Below are positions 1 to 7,852 of a stretch of 64,000 bases of DNA, in pieces. Position 1 is the first letter of the stretch. Every line of letters begins with the position of its first letter. This DNA comes from Salinimicrobium sp050750585 (GTDB lineage: Bacteria > Bacteroidota > Bacteroidia > Flavobacteriales > Flavobacteriaceae): assembly GCF_050750585.1 (NCBI RefSeq), contig NZ_JBOJLM010000012.1, positions 45,429-109,428 on the forward strand. Direction: 5' to 3'. The notes below the pieces were generated by a model, which searched no databases, was not told the DNA's origin, and worked only from the letters and a program-made list of their open reading frames with translations. A program made the position numbers and the translations under genes.

Positions 1-86
1 TCTACTACTGTAATATTTTCTGAAGAATTCTCTTTACATCCCGCAAACAGCATCAGCATTAAGCAGATTATGAATATTTGTTTCAT
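1..86 (-). CDS. Lipoprotein, N-terminal fragment (cut by window edge)
   Basis: The reverse strand opens with an ATG at 86 and reads MKQIFIICLMLMLFAGCKEN and a few more residues before the window ends. This is a classic lipoprotein signal: a short basic start, a hydrophobic run and a lipobox ending LFAGC, so Cys17 would be lipidated. Only 28 codons are visible, so the mature protein cannot be identified. It would sit on the periplasmic face of the inner or outer membrane. Confidence 0.7.
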   Translation of the reverse strand, partial: MKQIFIICLMLMLFAGCKENSSENITVV

Positions 87-170
87 CAATTTAAGTTTTA
101 AGTCACCAAAATATACTATTCAACAGCAGCAGTACAAATCCTGCCGGGAACTTTTTTAGAAATGATCAGT

Positions 171-185
171 AAAAATGGCATTTTT
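171..185 (+). repeat. Interspersed palindrome copy 1 (AAAAATGGCATTTTT)
   Basis: Exact copy of the 15-base palindrome AAAAATGNCATTTTT, followed by the tail GAGAGG. It lies in the gap between the left-edge lipoprotein gene and the small membrane protein gene. Confidence 0.85.
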
Positions 186-283
186 GAGAGGGCAATTTTC
201 AGGAAATTCTTAATTCACGGTTAAACAGGTTGCTGCTCGATTAATTTTCGGCTAAATATTTTATCTTACTCAAAACCTTGCCC

Positions 284-460
284 ATGAAACCCACACCACC
301 TCCACCGGGAGAGCAAAACCCGGATAATAAAGCCGGGAAACCTCCAAAGAAGGAAAATAAATTCATGTCTCTGCTCAAAAAAGTAGGATTTAATATTTGG
401 CTGGCTGTAATGGTTATTGGAGGCGCACTGGCTTTTGTTACAGCTCTGTTCCTGGTATGA
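284..460 (+). CDS. Small proline-rich single-pass membrane protein
   Basis: A 58-residue protein. The N-terminal 25 residues are hydrophilic and rich in proline and lysine (MKPTPPPPGEQNPDN), and a single membrane helix follows at about residues 36-56, ending LFLV. I chose the ATG at 284; an in-frame TTG at 278 is possible but less likely. The stop codon overlaps the next gene's ATG (ATGA at 457-460), so the two are probably co-translated. The function is not recognised. Confidence 0.6.
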   Translation: MKPTPPPPGEQNPDNKAGKPPKKENKFMSLLKKVGFNIWLAVMVIGGALAFVTALFLV

Positions 461-840
461 AAAATATCTATCTGCTTTTCAGTATTTGCCTCGCAGCCTT
501 TCTTCTGAATATAGCTTTAATAAAGCTAGCAGTTGATTTACCCGAATTTTTCACTTCTCACCTCAATGATCTTTTATGCATGCCCATAGTTTTAAGTATA
601 TGCCTGTTTATTATTAGAAGCTTCAGCAGAAACAAGGGCATCAGGATTTCCCTTTTTTCAGCTTGCTCTCTCGCGGTACTTTATTCTGTTTATTTTGAGC
701 TTTATCTTCCTGAACACTCTACAAGATATACCTCAGATGTAATAGATGTGATTTTGTACTTTTCAGGTGCATTTGCTTTTTGGTTGGTTCAGGGAATGGA
801 AGCAGGCAGGAAATCTTCAGCAATAAAAAAAGCTGCCTAA
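457..840 (+). CDS. Small polytopic membrane protein, unknown function
   Basis: A 127-residue protein starting at the ATG at 457 (MKNIYLLFSICLAAFLLNIA). The frame is open further upstream, to 397, but that part reads through the preceding gene in another frame and has no signal-like character. I see about four hydrophobic segments (residues 1-25, 38-55, 62-80, 100-117) and a short basic tail. The ATGA overlap with the upstream gene suggests translational coupling. I recognise no catalytic motif; similar proteins are usually annotated as hypothetical membrane proteins. Confidence 0.65.
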   Translation: MKNIYLLFSICLAAFLLNIALIKLAVDLPEFFTSHLNDLLCMPIVLSICLFIIRSFSRNKGIRISLFSACSLAVLYSVYFELYLPEHSTRYTSDVIDVILYFSGAFAFWLVQGMEAGRKSSAIKKAA

Positions 841-912
841 AATAAGAAATTAAGACAGCTCTTCAATATTTAAAACGATAAGTCCTGAATTCTGACTCCA
901 GGCTCCTGGTTC

Positions 913-1893
913 TTAATCAATATATCCCATTTTTCGCATCCATTCATCATTGAACATTTTACCTACATAGCGGCTGCCGTGATCGTGAAATAAAATTACC
1001 ACCACATCATCTTTCTTAAAATGTTCTTTTAGCTGAAGAAGCCCTTTTATAGCGGCTCCCGCACTATTCCCAAGAAACATCCCCTCTTCTTTAGCCAGCC
1101 TTTGGGTATAAACTGCTGCATATTTATCGGTCACCTTTGTAAAACCGTCAATAATGTCAAAATCTACATTCTTCGGAAGGATATCTTCCCCAATTCCCTC
1201 TGTAACGTAAGGATAAATCTCCTTCTCATCAAATTCGCCGGTTTCATGGTATTTTTTAAACACCGAACCATAGGTATCGACTCCCCAAACCTTCACATTT
1301 GGATTTTGCTCTTTCAGGTATTTTCCCACTCCCGAAATAGTTCCGCCGGTACCCACACCTACTACAAAATGTGTCACTTTTCCGTCGGTTTGTTTCCAAA
1401 TTTCGGGCCCTGTACTCTCGTAGTGGGCTTTGGTATTGGAGAGGTTGTCGTACTGGTTCACATACCAGGAATTCGGGGTTTCTTCAGAAAGACGTTTTGA
1501 AGTGGAGTAGTAAGATTGAGGATCGTCGGGCGCTACATCGGTTGGGCAAACTACAACCTCACTGCCTACGGCTCGTAAAATGTCAATTTTCTCCTTAGAC
1601 TGTTTGTCGGCCATTACACAGATCATCCGGTAGCCCTTCACTATAGCGGCAAGAGCAAGCCCCATCCCCGTATTTCCCGAAGTCCCTTCAATAATGGTTC
1701 CCCCCGGCTTAAGAAGTCCGGCAGCTTCGGCATCTTCAATCATTTTCACCGCCATACGGTCCTTTACCGAATTTCCGGGGTTGAAAGTTTCATATTTTGC
1801 CAGTACCAGGGCGTCTATACCTTCTGTAAGCTTATTGATCTTAACAAGAGGCGTATTTCCAATGGTACCTAGTATATTTTCAGCGTATTCCAT
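913..1893 (-). CDS. PLP-dependent cystathionine beta-synthase / cysteine synthase family enzyme
   Basis: A 326-residue fold-type II PLP enzyme. The Schiff-base lysine is Lys44 in NPGNSVKDRM. The substrate loop TSGNTG is at 71-76 and the phosphate-binding loop GVGTGGT at 179-185. The segment EGIGEDILP at 232-240 and the C-terminal WMRKMGY are more like the catalytic core of cystathionine beta-synthase than CysK or CysM, but the C-terminal CBS domains are absent. It probably condenses serine or O-acetylserine with homocysteine or sulfide in the cytoplasm. A TAnnTTTG box lies 19 bases upstream of the ATG. The exact substrate cannot be told from sequence alone. Confidence 0.9.
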   Translation of the reverse strand: MEYAENILGTIGNTPLVKINKLTEGIDALVLAKYETFNPGNSVKDRMAVKMIEDAEAAGLLKPGGTIIEGTSGNTGMGLALAAIVKGYRMICVMADKQSKEKIDILRAVGSEVVVCPTDVAPDDPQSYYSTSKRLSEETPNSWYVNQYDNLSNTKAHYESTGPEIWKQTDGKVTHFVVGVGTGGTISGVGKYLKEQNPNVKVWGVDTYGSVFKKYHETGEFDEKEIYPYVTEGIGEDILPKNVDFDIIDGFTKVTDKYAAVYTQRLAKEEGMFLGNSAGAAIKGLLQLKEHFKKDDVVVILFHDHGSRYVGKMFNDEWMRKMGYID

Positions 1894-1911
1894 ATCTCAA
1901 ATTTTCGGCTG

Positions 1912-1919
1912 CAAAGGTA
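1912..1919 (-). promoter_or_regulatory. Putative Bacteroidota -7 box (TACCTTTG)
   Basis: TACCTTTG on the minus strand matches TAnnTTTG and sits 19 bases before the ATG of the CBS-type gene. No convincing TTG -33 element was found at the usual spacing. Confidence 0.5.
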
Positions 1920-1959
1920 AGAAAAAAAGCAGCTTTAGAAAGATTGCAAAAGGGATGCC

Positions 1960-1974
1960 GAAAATGGCATTTTT
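1960..1974 (+). repeat. Interspersed palindrome copy 2 (one mismatch)
   Basis: GAAAATGGCATTTTT, one mismatch at the first base, followed by GACACC. It lies between the CBS-type gene and the stop codon of the LolC-like gene. Confidence 0.8.
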
Positions 1975-1986
1975 GACACCTCTTAC

Positions 1987-3222
1987 TTAATCGAACTTCA
2001 TGGCCTTTACCGGGGAGATCCTGGTAATGATAAAAGAAGGAATAAGCAGCATTAGCATACACAAAAAGAGGGTGCCCAAATTAACAGCTACAATGTACTC
2101 CCATCCAATGTACACGGGTGCTTCGGTCACATAGTAAGTTTCGGGGTTAAGCGGAATAAGCTTGAGGTACTTTTGTGCAAATAACAGCCCCAGACCTATT
2201 AAATTTCCCCAGAAAAGACCCAGCAGGATTAAATATCCGGCGTTATATAAAAAGATCTTTCTTACACTCCAGTCGCTGCTGCCAAGGGCTTTTAAAATGC
2301 CAATCATTTGTGTTCGCTCCAGGATAAGCACCAAAAGAGCGGTGATCATATTGATGCCTGCCACCAGGATCATGATCCCAATAATAAGCGCGACGTTAAA
2401 ATCGAAAAGCGACAACCATTCAAAAAGTGAATAATACTGCTGCTTAATGGTGCGGGTGTCGAGAAATGATCCGGTATTCTCATAGATCTCCTGCCCTTTC
2501 TCTTCCAACTGACCAAAATCTTCAAGAAAAACCTCGAAATTGCCGACTTCATTTTTTTCCCAGCGGTTAATTCGCTGCACATGCCGAATATCGCCCAGCA
2601 TATAGAGCTCATCAAACTCCTGGAACCCGGAATTATAAATTCCCGTGATCTCAAAAGCCCTGATTAACGGCGTCCTGCTGGTTTCATCCCTTAAAAAGTA
2701 AGTTACTGCCTTGTCTCCCACTTCCAAACCCAATCGGTTTGCAGTGTAACGGGAAATAAGCACTTCATTATTCAGGCCGTCGCTAACATTGGGCATCTTT
2801 CCTGCTACCAGGAAGTCTTCAAAATATTCCCAGTTAAAATCGGGCCCAACTCCTTTCACAATGATACCCTCAAAGTCGGTTTCAGTCCTGATTACTCCGC
2901 CCAGGTAGGCCGTGGCCTGGATGTGATCAATTCCATCTACACTGGTGAATTCTGGATAAAAATCCTGGTCGGTCGAGATAGGCGTTAAAGAAACCTGTGA
3001 ATTGTTGTTGTCATAGCTCGAAATGGTGATATGACCGGTAAAAGCCGACATCTTTTCTCTTATCTTCTGCTGCAGTCCAAGGCTTGTAGCAAAAGCTACC
3101 AGCATCATTATCACACCAATAGCAATTGCAACAATTGCTATTTTTATTATAGGTGCCGATATGCTATTTTTGTGCTGCTTCGCACTAATAAGGCGCCTGG
3201 CGATAAACAATTCCAAATTCAA
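1987..3222 (-). CDS. LolC/LolE-like ABC transporter permease (FtsX fold)
   Basis: A 411-residue membrane protein with the MacB/LolC layout. A first helix (about residues 25-48) is followed by a periplasmic domain of about 220 residues and three C-terminal helices (about 275-300, 320-350, 375-402), ending in ISPVKAMKFD. The family extracts lipoproteins from the inner membrane or drives other envelope export together with a separate LolD-type ATPase, which is not encoded here. The only in-frame start is TTG at 3222, because the codons before it run straight into a stop. That start lies 8 bases from the divergent NamZ-like gene, so each gene's promoter must overlap the other's coding region or start. 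Confidence 0.85.
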   Translation of the reverse strand: MNLELFIARRLISAKQHKNSISAPIIKIAIVAIAIGVIMMLVAFATSLGLQQKIREKMSAFTGHITISSYDNNNSQVSLTPISTDQDFYPEFTSVDGIDHIQATAYLGGVIRTETDFEGIIVKGVGPDFNWEYFEDFLVAGKMPNVSDGLNNEVLISRYTANRLGLEVGDKAVTYFLRDETSRTPLIRAFEITGIYNSGFQEFDELYMLGDIRHVQRINRWEKNEVGNFEVFLEDFGQLEEKGQEIYENTGSFLDTRTIKQQYYSLFEWLSLFDFNVALIIGIMILVAGINMITALLVLILERTQMIGILKALGSSDWSVRKIFLYNAGYLILLGLFWGNLIGLGLLFAQKYLKLIPLNPETYYVTEAPVYIGWEYIVAVNLGTLFLCMLMLLIPSFIITRISPVKAMKFD

Positions 3223-3230
3223 GAGTAGCT

Positions 3231-4460
3231 ATGAGTTTTAGATTTTTCAAAAGTACATTTTTATTCCTAGTTATTACCGCCACCGCCTGCGGAAACAATT
3301 CAGGAAATCCTTCAGTTAATTCTGCTGAAGCCAAAAACGAGTCCCCTGCCGAAATTTCAAAAGAGCTGAAGCTGGGTGCTGAAAGAACAGCCTATTATTT
3401 GCCATTTTTGGAAGGTAAGAAAGTTGGGCTGGTAGGAAACCAGACAAGTATTATTCCTACGGAAGCAGGAAATGTACATCTTGTAGACACTCTTTTGGCC
3501 CTCGACGTGAATTTGGTTAAAGTTTTTGCCCCAGAGCATGGATTCCGGGGTACAGCCGATGCAGGCGAAGTGGTTGAAGACGGAAAAGACCCAAATACCG
3601 GCCTGCCGGTAATTTCCCTTTATGGAGATAACAAAAAACCCTCAGCACAACAGCTGGAAGGCCTTGACGTTCTGATTTTTGACCTTCAGGATGTGGGAGT
3701 GCGCTTCTACACCTATATTTCTACCCTGCATTACGTCATGGAAGCCGCTGCCGAAAATGACATTACAGTGATCATTTTTGACCGACCAAATCCAAACGGT
3801 CATTACCTGGACGGGCCGGTGCTTGACCCGCAGTACAAAAGTTTTGTAGGGATGCATCCCATCCCGGTGGTACACGGAATGACCATTGGAGAATACGCAA
3901 AAATGACTAATGGCGAGGACTGGTTGAAGAACGGCGTGCAAACCGATCTAAAAGTGATTGAAATGGAAAATTATGTTCACAGCATGCCCTACGATCTTCC
4001 TGTAAAACCTTCTCCAAACCTTCCTAATGCAAAGTCAATTAACCTGTACCCCAGCATTTGTTTTTTTGAAGGAACCAACGTTAATGCAGGTCGCGGCACA
4101 AGTAAACAGTTCCAGGTATTTGGCTCCCCTTACCTTTCACAGGACGTATTTCCATTCACTTATGTTCCCGAGCCTAATGAAGGTGCCAAATCTCCAAAAC
4201 ACCTAAACAAGACCTGCTACGGAAGAGATCTCTCAAATGCAGCGCACCTGGATTATCTCAACCTTGAATGGCTTATAGAAGCATATAATCACAGCTCTCA
4301 AAAAGAGGAATTTTTCAACGCATTTTTCACAAAGCTCGCCGGAACCAAAGAACTGCAGAAGCAAATTGAAAACGGAATGACCGCAGAAGCAATACGCGAA
4401 ACCTGGAAACCTGGTTTAGAAGAGTTTAAAACAGTAAGGGAGAAGTATTTGTTGTATTAG
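3231..4460 (+). CDS. DUF1343 / NamZ-like exo-beta-N-acetylmuramidase lipoprotein
   Basis: A 409-residue lipoprotein; its signal ends at ATAC with Cys20. The body matches the DUF1343 (NamZ) family: GLVGNQTSI near 64-72, FAPEHGFRG near 103-111, DLQDVGVRFYTY near 160-171 and DRPNPNG near 194-200. NamZ enzymes remove terminal N-acetylmuramic acid from peptidoglycan fragments, so a periplasmic role in cell-wall recycling is likely. The gene is divergent from the LolC-like permease. The match to the family is clear, but activity on MurNAc is inferred from that family. Confidence 0.88.
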   Translation: MSFRFFKSTFLFLVITATACGNNSGNPSVNSAEAKNESPAEISKELKLGAERTAYYLPFLEGKKVGLVGNQTSIIPTEAGNVHLVDTLLALDVNLVKVFAPEHGFRGTADAGEVVEDGKDPNTGLPVISLYGDNKKPSAQQLEGLDVLIFDLQDVGVRFYTYISTLHYVMEAAAENDITVIIFDRPNPNGHYLDGPVLDPQYKSFVGMHPIPVVHGMTIGEYAKMTNGEDWLKNGVQTDLKVIEMENYVHSMPYDLPVKPSPNLPNAKSINLYPSICFFEGTNVNAGRGTSKQFQVFGSPYLSQDVFPFTYVPEPNEGAKSPKHLNKTCYGRDLSNAAHLDYLNLEWLIEAYNHSSQKEEFFNAFFTKLAGTKELQKQIENGMTAEAIRETWKPGLEEFKTVREKYLLY

Positions 4461-4480
4461 TTGCGAGGTGCGGGTTTGAT

Positions 4481-5115
4481 ATGTTGCGGGTTGAATTATC
4501 AAAGTTGCAGGTTGCACGGTTGCAGGTTTTATTCAAGTTAAAACGTTTCCTGCCAGAAATAAATATGTTGCGGGTTGTGGGTTGAATTACTAAAGTTGCA
4601 GGTTGCACGGTTGCAGGTTTTATTGAAGTTGAAATCTTTGCTTTCGGAAGTAAATATGTTGCCAGTTTCGGGTTGCGGGTTGAAATTACCAAACTTGCAG
4701 GTTGCATGGTTGCAGGTTTGATAGAAGTTGAAAGTTTTCCTGCCGGGAATAAATATGTTGCGGGTTGCGGGTTGCGTGATGCGGGTTCAAATTACAAAAG
4801 TTGCAGGTTGCACGGTTGCAGGTTTTATTCAAGTTAAAACGTTTCCTGCCAGAAATAAATATGTTGCGGGTTTCGGGTTGAAATTACAAAAGTTGCAGGT
4901 TGCCAATTGCAGGTTTTATTGAGGTTGAAATCTTTGCTGCCGGAAGTAAATATGTTGCGGGTTGCGAGGTGCGGGTTGTATTACAAAATTTGCAGGTTGC
5001 CGGTTGCATGTTTTATGCAGATTGAAACGTTTCCTGCCGGAAGTAATTATGTTGCGGGTTGCGGGTTGCGGGATTCGTGGTTCAGATTTATATCGCAGAA
5101 TTACCTAATTAGAAA
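4481..5115 (+). repeat. Degenerate tandem array, seven units of about 84-106 bp (GTTGCGGGTT / GTTGCAGGTT)
   Basis: Units begin with ATGTTGC at 4481, 4565, 4656, 4755, 4861, 4952 and 5049, the last being partial. Each holds runs of GGTTGCGGGTTG, then a variant of TACAAAAGTTGCAGGTTGC, then AAACGTTTCCTGCC or AAATCTTTGCTGCC, then AATAAAT. The unit length varies because the number of GGTTGC hexamers varies. Apparent reading frames across it are periodic and composed of repeat sequence, so I do not call them genes. It ends 17 bases before the four-helix-bundle gene. Confidence 0.9.
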
Positions 5116-5131
5116 CTTTTAATCTTTGTTT

Positions 5132-5503
5132 TTAGGTTTTCCAGGATTTCTCAACATATTTTATAAAGGAATTTATTTTGCGACCCAGGTCGTTATAATC
5201 ATTCTTCAGGTAATGTTGATCTTCCATTATTTCCGGATAAAGATGAAGGATTTTCTCCAAATGATTTATAGTTTCATCATTACTTGCATGTGAATAAACC
5301 AGAAACTTTAGAAAATCTCCTTTGTACCTTCTCCTTCCGTAACCTTCAACAATATTTGTATTTACTGAATCTGCTGACCTTCTAATTTGACTTCCCAATT
5401 CATAAAGCTCGTATTTAGGTAACTTCAAACTTAATGTGTGAACCTTGTAGAATAAAACTAATGAGATGCGAAATATCTCCAGCTCTTTATATGAATTTGC
5501 CAT
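5132..5503 (-). CDS. Four-helix-bundle protein (23S rRNA-intervening-sequence / S23 family)
   Basis: A 123-residue protein of the S23/TIGR02436 four-helix family. Typical signatures are YKELEIFRIS at 5-14, LGSQIRRSADSVNTNI at about 36-51, EGYGRRR at about 53-59 and the FLVYSHASNDE segment near 67-77. The fold is shared with Avd, the accessory protein of diversity-generating retroelements, but no reverse transcriptase or variable repeat is present here. The gene lies between a forward array of GTTGC-rich repeats (4481-5115) and a short array of the same words in the opposite orientation (5561-5617). Its biochemical role is unknown, and the association with intergenic repeats suggests a repeat-borne or selfish unit. 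Confidence 0.85.
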   Translation of the reverse strand: MANSYKELEIFRISLVLFYKVHTLSLKLPKYELYELGSQIRRSADSVNTNIVEGYGRRRYKGDFLKFLVYSHASNDETINHLEKILHLYPEIMEDQHYLKNDYNDLGRKINSFIKYVEKSWKT

Positions 5504-5560
5504 AATTCTTCTTTTAATTGAAAATTAAAAGATAAGTATTTTTGTAGGTACCTCTTGAAG

Positions 5561-5617
5561 TAACTCGTAACCCGCAACGTGCAACAAGACAACTTGCAAC
5601 AACAAGACCTGCAACTA
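5561..5617 (-). repeat. Short GTTGC repeat cluster, inverted relative to 4481-5115
   Basis: On the minus strand this stretch reads GTTGCAGGT, GTTGCAAGTTG, then GTTGCACGTTGCGGGTT, which are the same words that make up the array on the other side of the four-helix-bundle gene. It ends a few bases before the stop codon of the YkgJ-like gene. Confidence 0.7.
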
Positions 5618-5620
5618 AGC

Positions 5621-6112
5621 CTAAGGTAGTCTCTTCTTCATCTCCTCCACAATCCTGAAAGCTGCCGGACAAATAGCGACATTTTTAATGGTGAGGTTTG
5701 AGATTTTGTGAAAGTCTTTCCGGTTGGTGTGAGGGAATTCACTGCAGGCCTTGGGCCGTACGTCGTAGATCAGGCAATAATTGTCGGGAGCCAGAAAAGC
5801 ACAGGGCACTTCCTGAAGCACGTAATCATTATCTTCATCTATGCGCAGGTACTCGTCAATGAACTGCTGTGGTTTTTGGCGCAGGTGCTTTGAGATGCGC
5901 TCAATGTCTTTATTGGTAAAAAGAGGTCCGGTAGTTTTACAGCAGTTAGCACAGGTAAGACAATCGGTGCGGCTAAATTCTTCTTCGTGCAACTCCTGCA
6001 TTTGCAGGTCAAGATGCCGCGGCGGCTTCTTTTTAAGACGCGAAAAAAATTTCTTATTCTCTGTATGTTTATCTTTGGCCTTTTGCGGAAGCCCATTTAA
6101 TTCATCCTGCAT
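5621..6112 (-). CDS. YkgJ-family cysteine-cluster protein
   Basis: A 163-residue protein from the ATG at 6112. An upstream in-frame extension to 6181 would overlap the divergent methyltransferase gene. It has the YkgJ cysteine pattern: CLTCANCC (Cys51, 54, 57, 58), then VPC at 104, NYC at 113, KAC at 123 and AIC at 148. The family is predicted to bind zinc or an iron-sulfur cluster and is often annotated as an Fe-S oxidoreductase, but its reaction is unknown. The N-terminal 50 residues are lysine-rich. It is divergent from the methyltransferase gene, with 26 bases between the two starts. Confidence 0.8.
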   Translation of the reverse strand: MQDELNGLPQKAKDKHTENKKFFSRLKKKPPRHLDLQMQELHEEEFSRTDCLTCANCCKTTGPLFTNKDIERISKHLRQKPQQFIDEYLRIDEDNDYVLQEVPCAFLAPDNYCLIYDVRPKACSEFPHTNRKDFHKISNLTIKNVAICPAAFRIVEEMKKRLP

Positions 6113-6138
6113 GCCGCAAAGATAAACAGAACCAACAC

Positions 6139-6870
6139 GTGAACAAGCCAAAAAATAATCCCGATATCTTCGGAAAAGCAATTACCGACTTCTTCGAAAA
6201 AGCTGATGAAACCGATATTGTTGTGCATTCGCCCGACTTTGATGATGATGTGATTCCGGTGCCCTACCTCTTCAGAAGTTATAAAGAAATGCCGCCACTT
6301 GAACAGCAAGCCCTCAAGTTGTGCCGGGGAAAGGTGCTGGATGTAGGCTGCGGTGCGGGTAGCCATCCCCTTTACCTTCAGCAGGAGCGCAATCTTGTAG
6401 TTACAGCTATAGATACTTCAGCCGGAGCTATAAAAGTGTGTCGCAAACGCGGAATTTCGGATGCCAGAAATATTGCTTTTGAAGATCTTTCCGAAGAAAA
6501 ATTCGACACAATTTTACTGCTGATGAATGGAACAGGTATCGTAGGAAAAATGAAGTTCCTGGATGCCTTTTTTGAGCAGCTAAAGAATCTTCTTGCTGAA
6601 AACGGCCAGGTCTTAATTGATTCTTCAGACCTTATTTACCTTTTTGATACCGATGAAGATGGGGGCGTGTGGGTAGATACAACAAATGGTTACTATGGCG
6701 AACTCACATACCGACTGAGCTATAAGGCTGAAATGTCAAATAGTTTTGACTGGTTGTACCTTGATTTTGAATCATTATCTTTAGCAGCTGACAAGCACCG
6801 CTTTAACTGTGAAAAAATATATGAAGGCGAACATTATGATTACCTGGCAAGGCTTACAGTAAAAAAGTAA
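6139..6870 (+). CDS. Class I SAM-dependent methyltransferase
   Basis: A 243-residue cytoplasmic protein. SAM-binding motif I is VLDVGCGAGSH at 67-77, an acidic residue after beta2 lies in VTAIDTSAG near 88-96, and FDTILLLMNGTG near 126-137 corresponds to motif IV. The substrate cannot be inferred. The stop codon is one base before the next gene's ATG, so the metzincin-like lipoprotein is almost certainly on the same transcript. Confidence 0.85.
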   Translation: MNKPKNNPDIFGKAITDFFEKADETDIVVHSPDFDDDVIPVPYLFRSYKEMPPLEQQALKLCRGKVLDVGCGAGSHPLYLQQERNLVVTAIDTSAGAIKVCRKRGISDARNIAFEDLSEEKFDTILLLMNGTGIVGKMKFLDAFFEQLKNLLAENGQVLIDSSDLIYLFDTDEDGGVWVDTTNGYYGELTYRLSYKAEMSNSFDWLYLDFESLSLAADKHRFNCEKIYEGEHYDYLARLTVKK

Positions 6871-6871
6871 A

Positions 6872-7639
6872 ATGAAGAAAAATTTCCATGCCGCCTGCAT
6901 CTTGTTGTTATTCGTTTTAACGGGTTGCAGCACAGATGATGCCGACAAGAAACCTTCGGTGTACAGCAATAATCTTGTTTTGGGCGCTTCGGCACGGGAT
7001 TTTTTAAGCGATGAGACCTTTACCCACATTGAACTAGACGTGGTTTACGTGATAGGCCATAAGCCCGAAGACCAGGTGTTGCAAAGCCTTACAAACTTTC
7101 TTGAACACTATACCCACAAGCCGGGCGGCATAAGCCTCAAAACCCGCGCGATTGTAAGTCCGCAAATGGGCTCCTATTCTATCAAAGAAATTAAAACGGT
7201 TGAAAAACAGCACCGAAGCGTTTTTTCTGAAGATGATAAATTAGGAGTATTTATCTTTTTTGCCGACAACAAAAGTGAGGATAGTAAAGCCAACTTCCGC
7301 ATTCTAGGAAAAGCTTACCTCAATACCTCACTGGTTATTTTTGACAATCAGGAATTGAGTGATATGGCAGGCAGCGCCTCCCAAAGCGAGATTCAAACAG
7401 TGACCCTGCATCACGAATTTGGGCACCTCTTTGGCCTGGTGAACAACGGAAGTCCCGCACAGAGTGAACATGAAGATCCCGATAAAGGCTCCCGGGCGCA
7501 CTGCAGCGTTGACGGATGTTTAATGGCAGCGGCTATCGAGTTTAGCTCCTCGCCGCTCAGTTTTCTTGAAAATGATCAAAATATCCTAGACTTTGACGAG
7601 CAGTGCAAGCTCGACCTAAAGGCCAATGGAGGAAAGTAA
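6872..7639 (+). CDS. Metzincin-like zinc metalloprotease lipoprotein
   Basis: A 255-residue lipoprotein (lipobox LTGC, Cys19). The zinc motif is HHEFGHLFGLVNNG at 180-193, giving HExxH with His181, Glu182 and His185. A later His200 in SEHED could supply the third ligand, with a longer spacing than in classical metzincins. A Met in GCLMAAA at 216-219 plus His210 and Cys211 match the HC...C.M pattern of this Bacteroidota group. It probably acts as a cell-surface or periplasmic protease. It is separated by one base from the methyltransferase gene. Substrate unknown. Confidence 0.75.
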   Translation: MKKNFHAACILLLFVLTGCSTDDADKKPSVYSNNLVLGASARDFLSDETFTHIELDVVYVIGHKPEDQVLQSLTNFLEHYTHKPGGISLKTRAIVSPQMGSYSIKEIKTVEKQHRSVFSEDDKLGVFIFFADNKSEDSKANFRILGKAYLNTSLVIFDNQELSDMAGSASQSEIQTVTLHHEFGHLFGLVNNGSPAQSEHEDPDKGSRAHCSVDGCLMAAAIEFSSSPLSFLENDQNILDFDEQCKLDLKANGGK

Positions 7640-7761
7640 CTGCTGGATTCAGGATTCAAGATCATTGTTGTTTTAGAGAAAGATCCAGGCTATTTCACTT
7701 CGAATAAAACTTCGGGTAGCATCAGATAAACATTTACTTAGTTCGTTATAACTCACAAAAA

Positions 7762-7789
7762 ACCCCTCAAAAATGTGCTTTTAAGGGGT
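7762..7789. terminator. Bidirectional intrinsic terminator
   Basis: The arms ACCCCT (7762-7767) and AGGGGT (7784-7789) pair across an A/T-rich inner stem. An A-run precedes the hairpin and a T-run follows it, so it can stop both the metzincin-like gene on the plus strand and the amidohydrolase gene on the minus strand. Confidence 0.7.
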
Positions 7790-7852
7790 CCTTTTTCTAC
7801 TACTTTGTACTTCTAAAGTCGTATTTTTAAAATCGCATTTCTCTAAAGTCTT

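Noticed and set aside
397..456. Upstream extension of the membrane protein gene
   Set aside because: It runs through the preceding gene in another frame; the ATG at 457 begins a proper hydrophobic helix.
4481..5115. CRISPR-like array
   Set aside because: Units vary in length, the sequence between repeats is itself repeated, and no unique spacers or cas genes are present.
4426..5122. Three open frames of 64-93 codons across the repeat array
   Set aside because: They are made only of the GTTGC repeat units in shifting frames, with no start context or homology.
5132..5503. Diversity-generating retroelement accessory gene avd
   Set aside because: The fold is shared, but there is no reverse transcriptase, no template repeat and no variable gene nearby.
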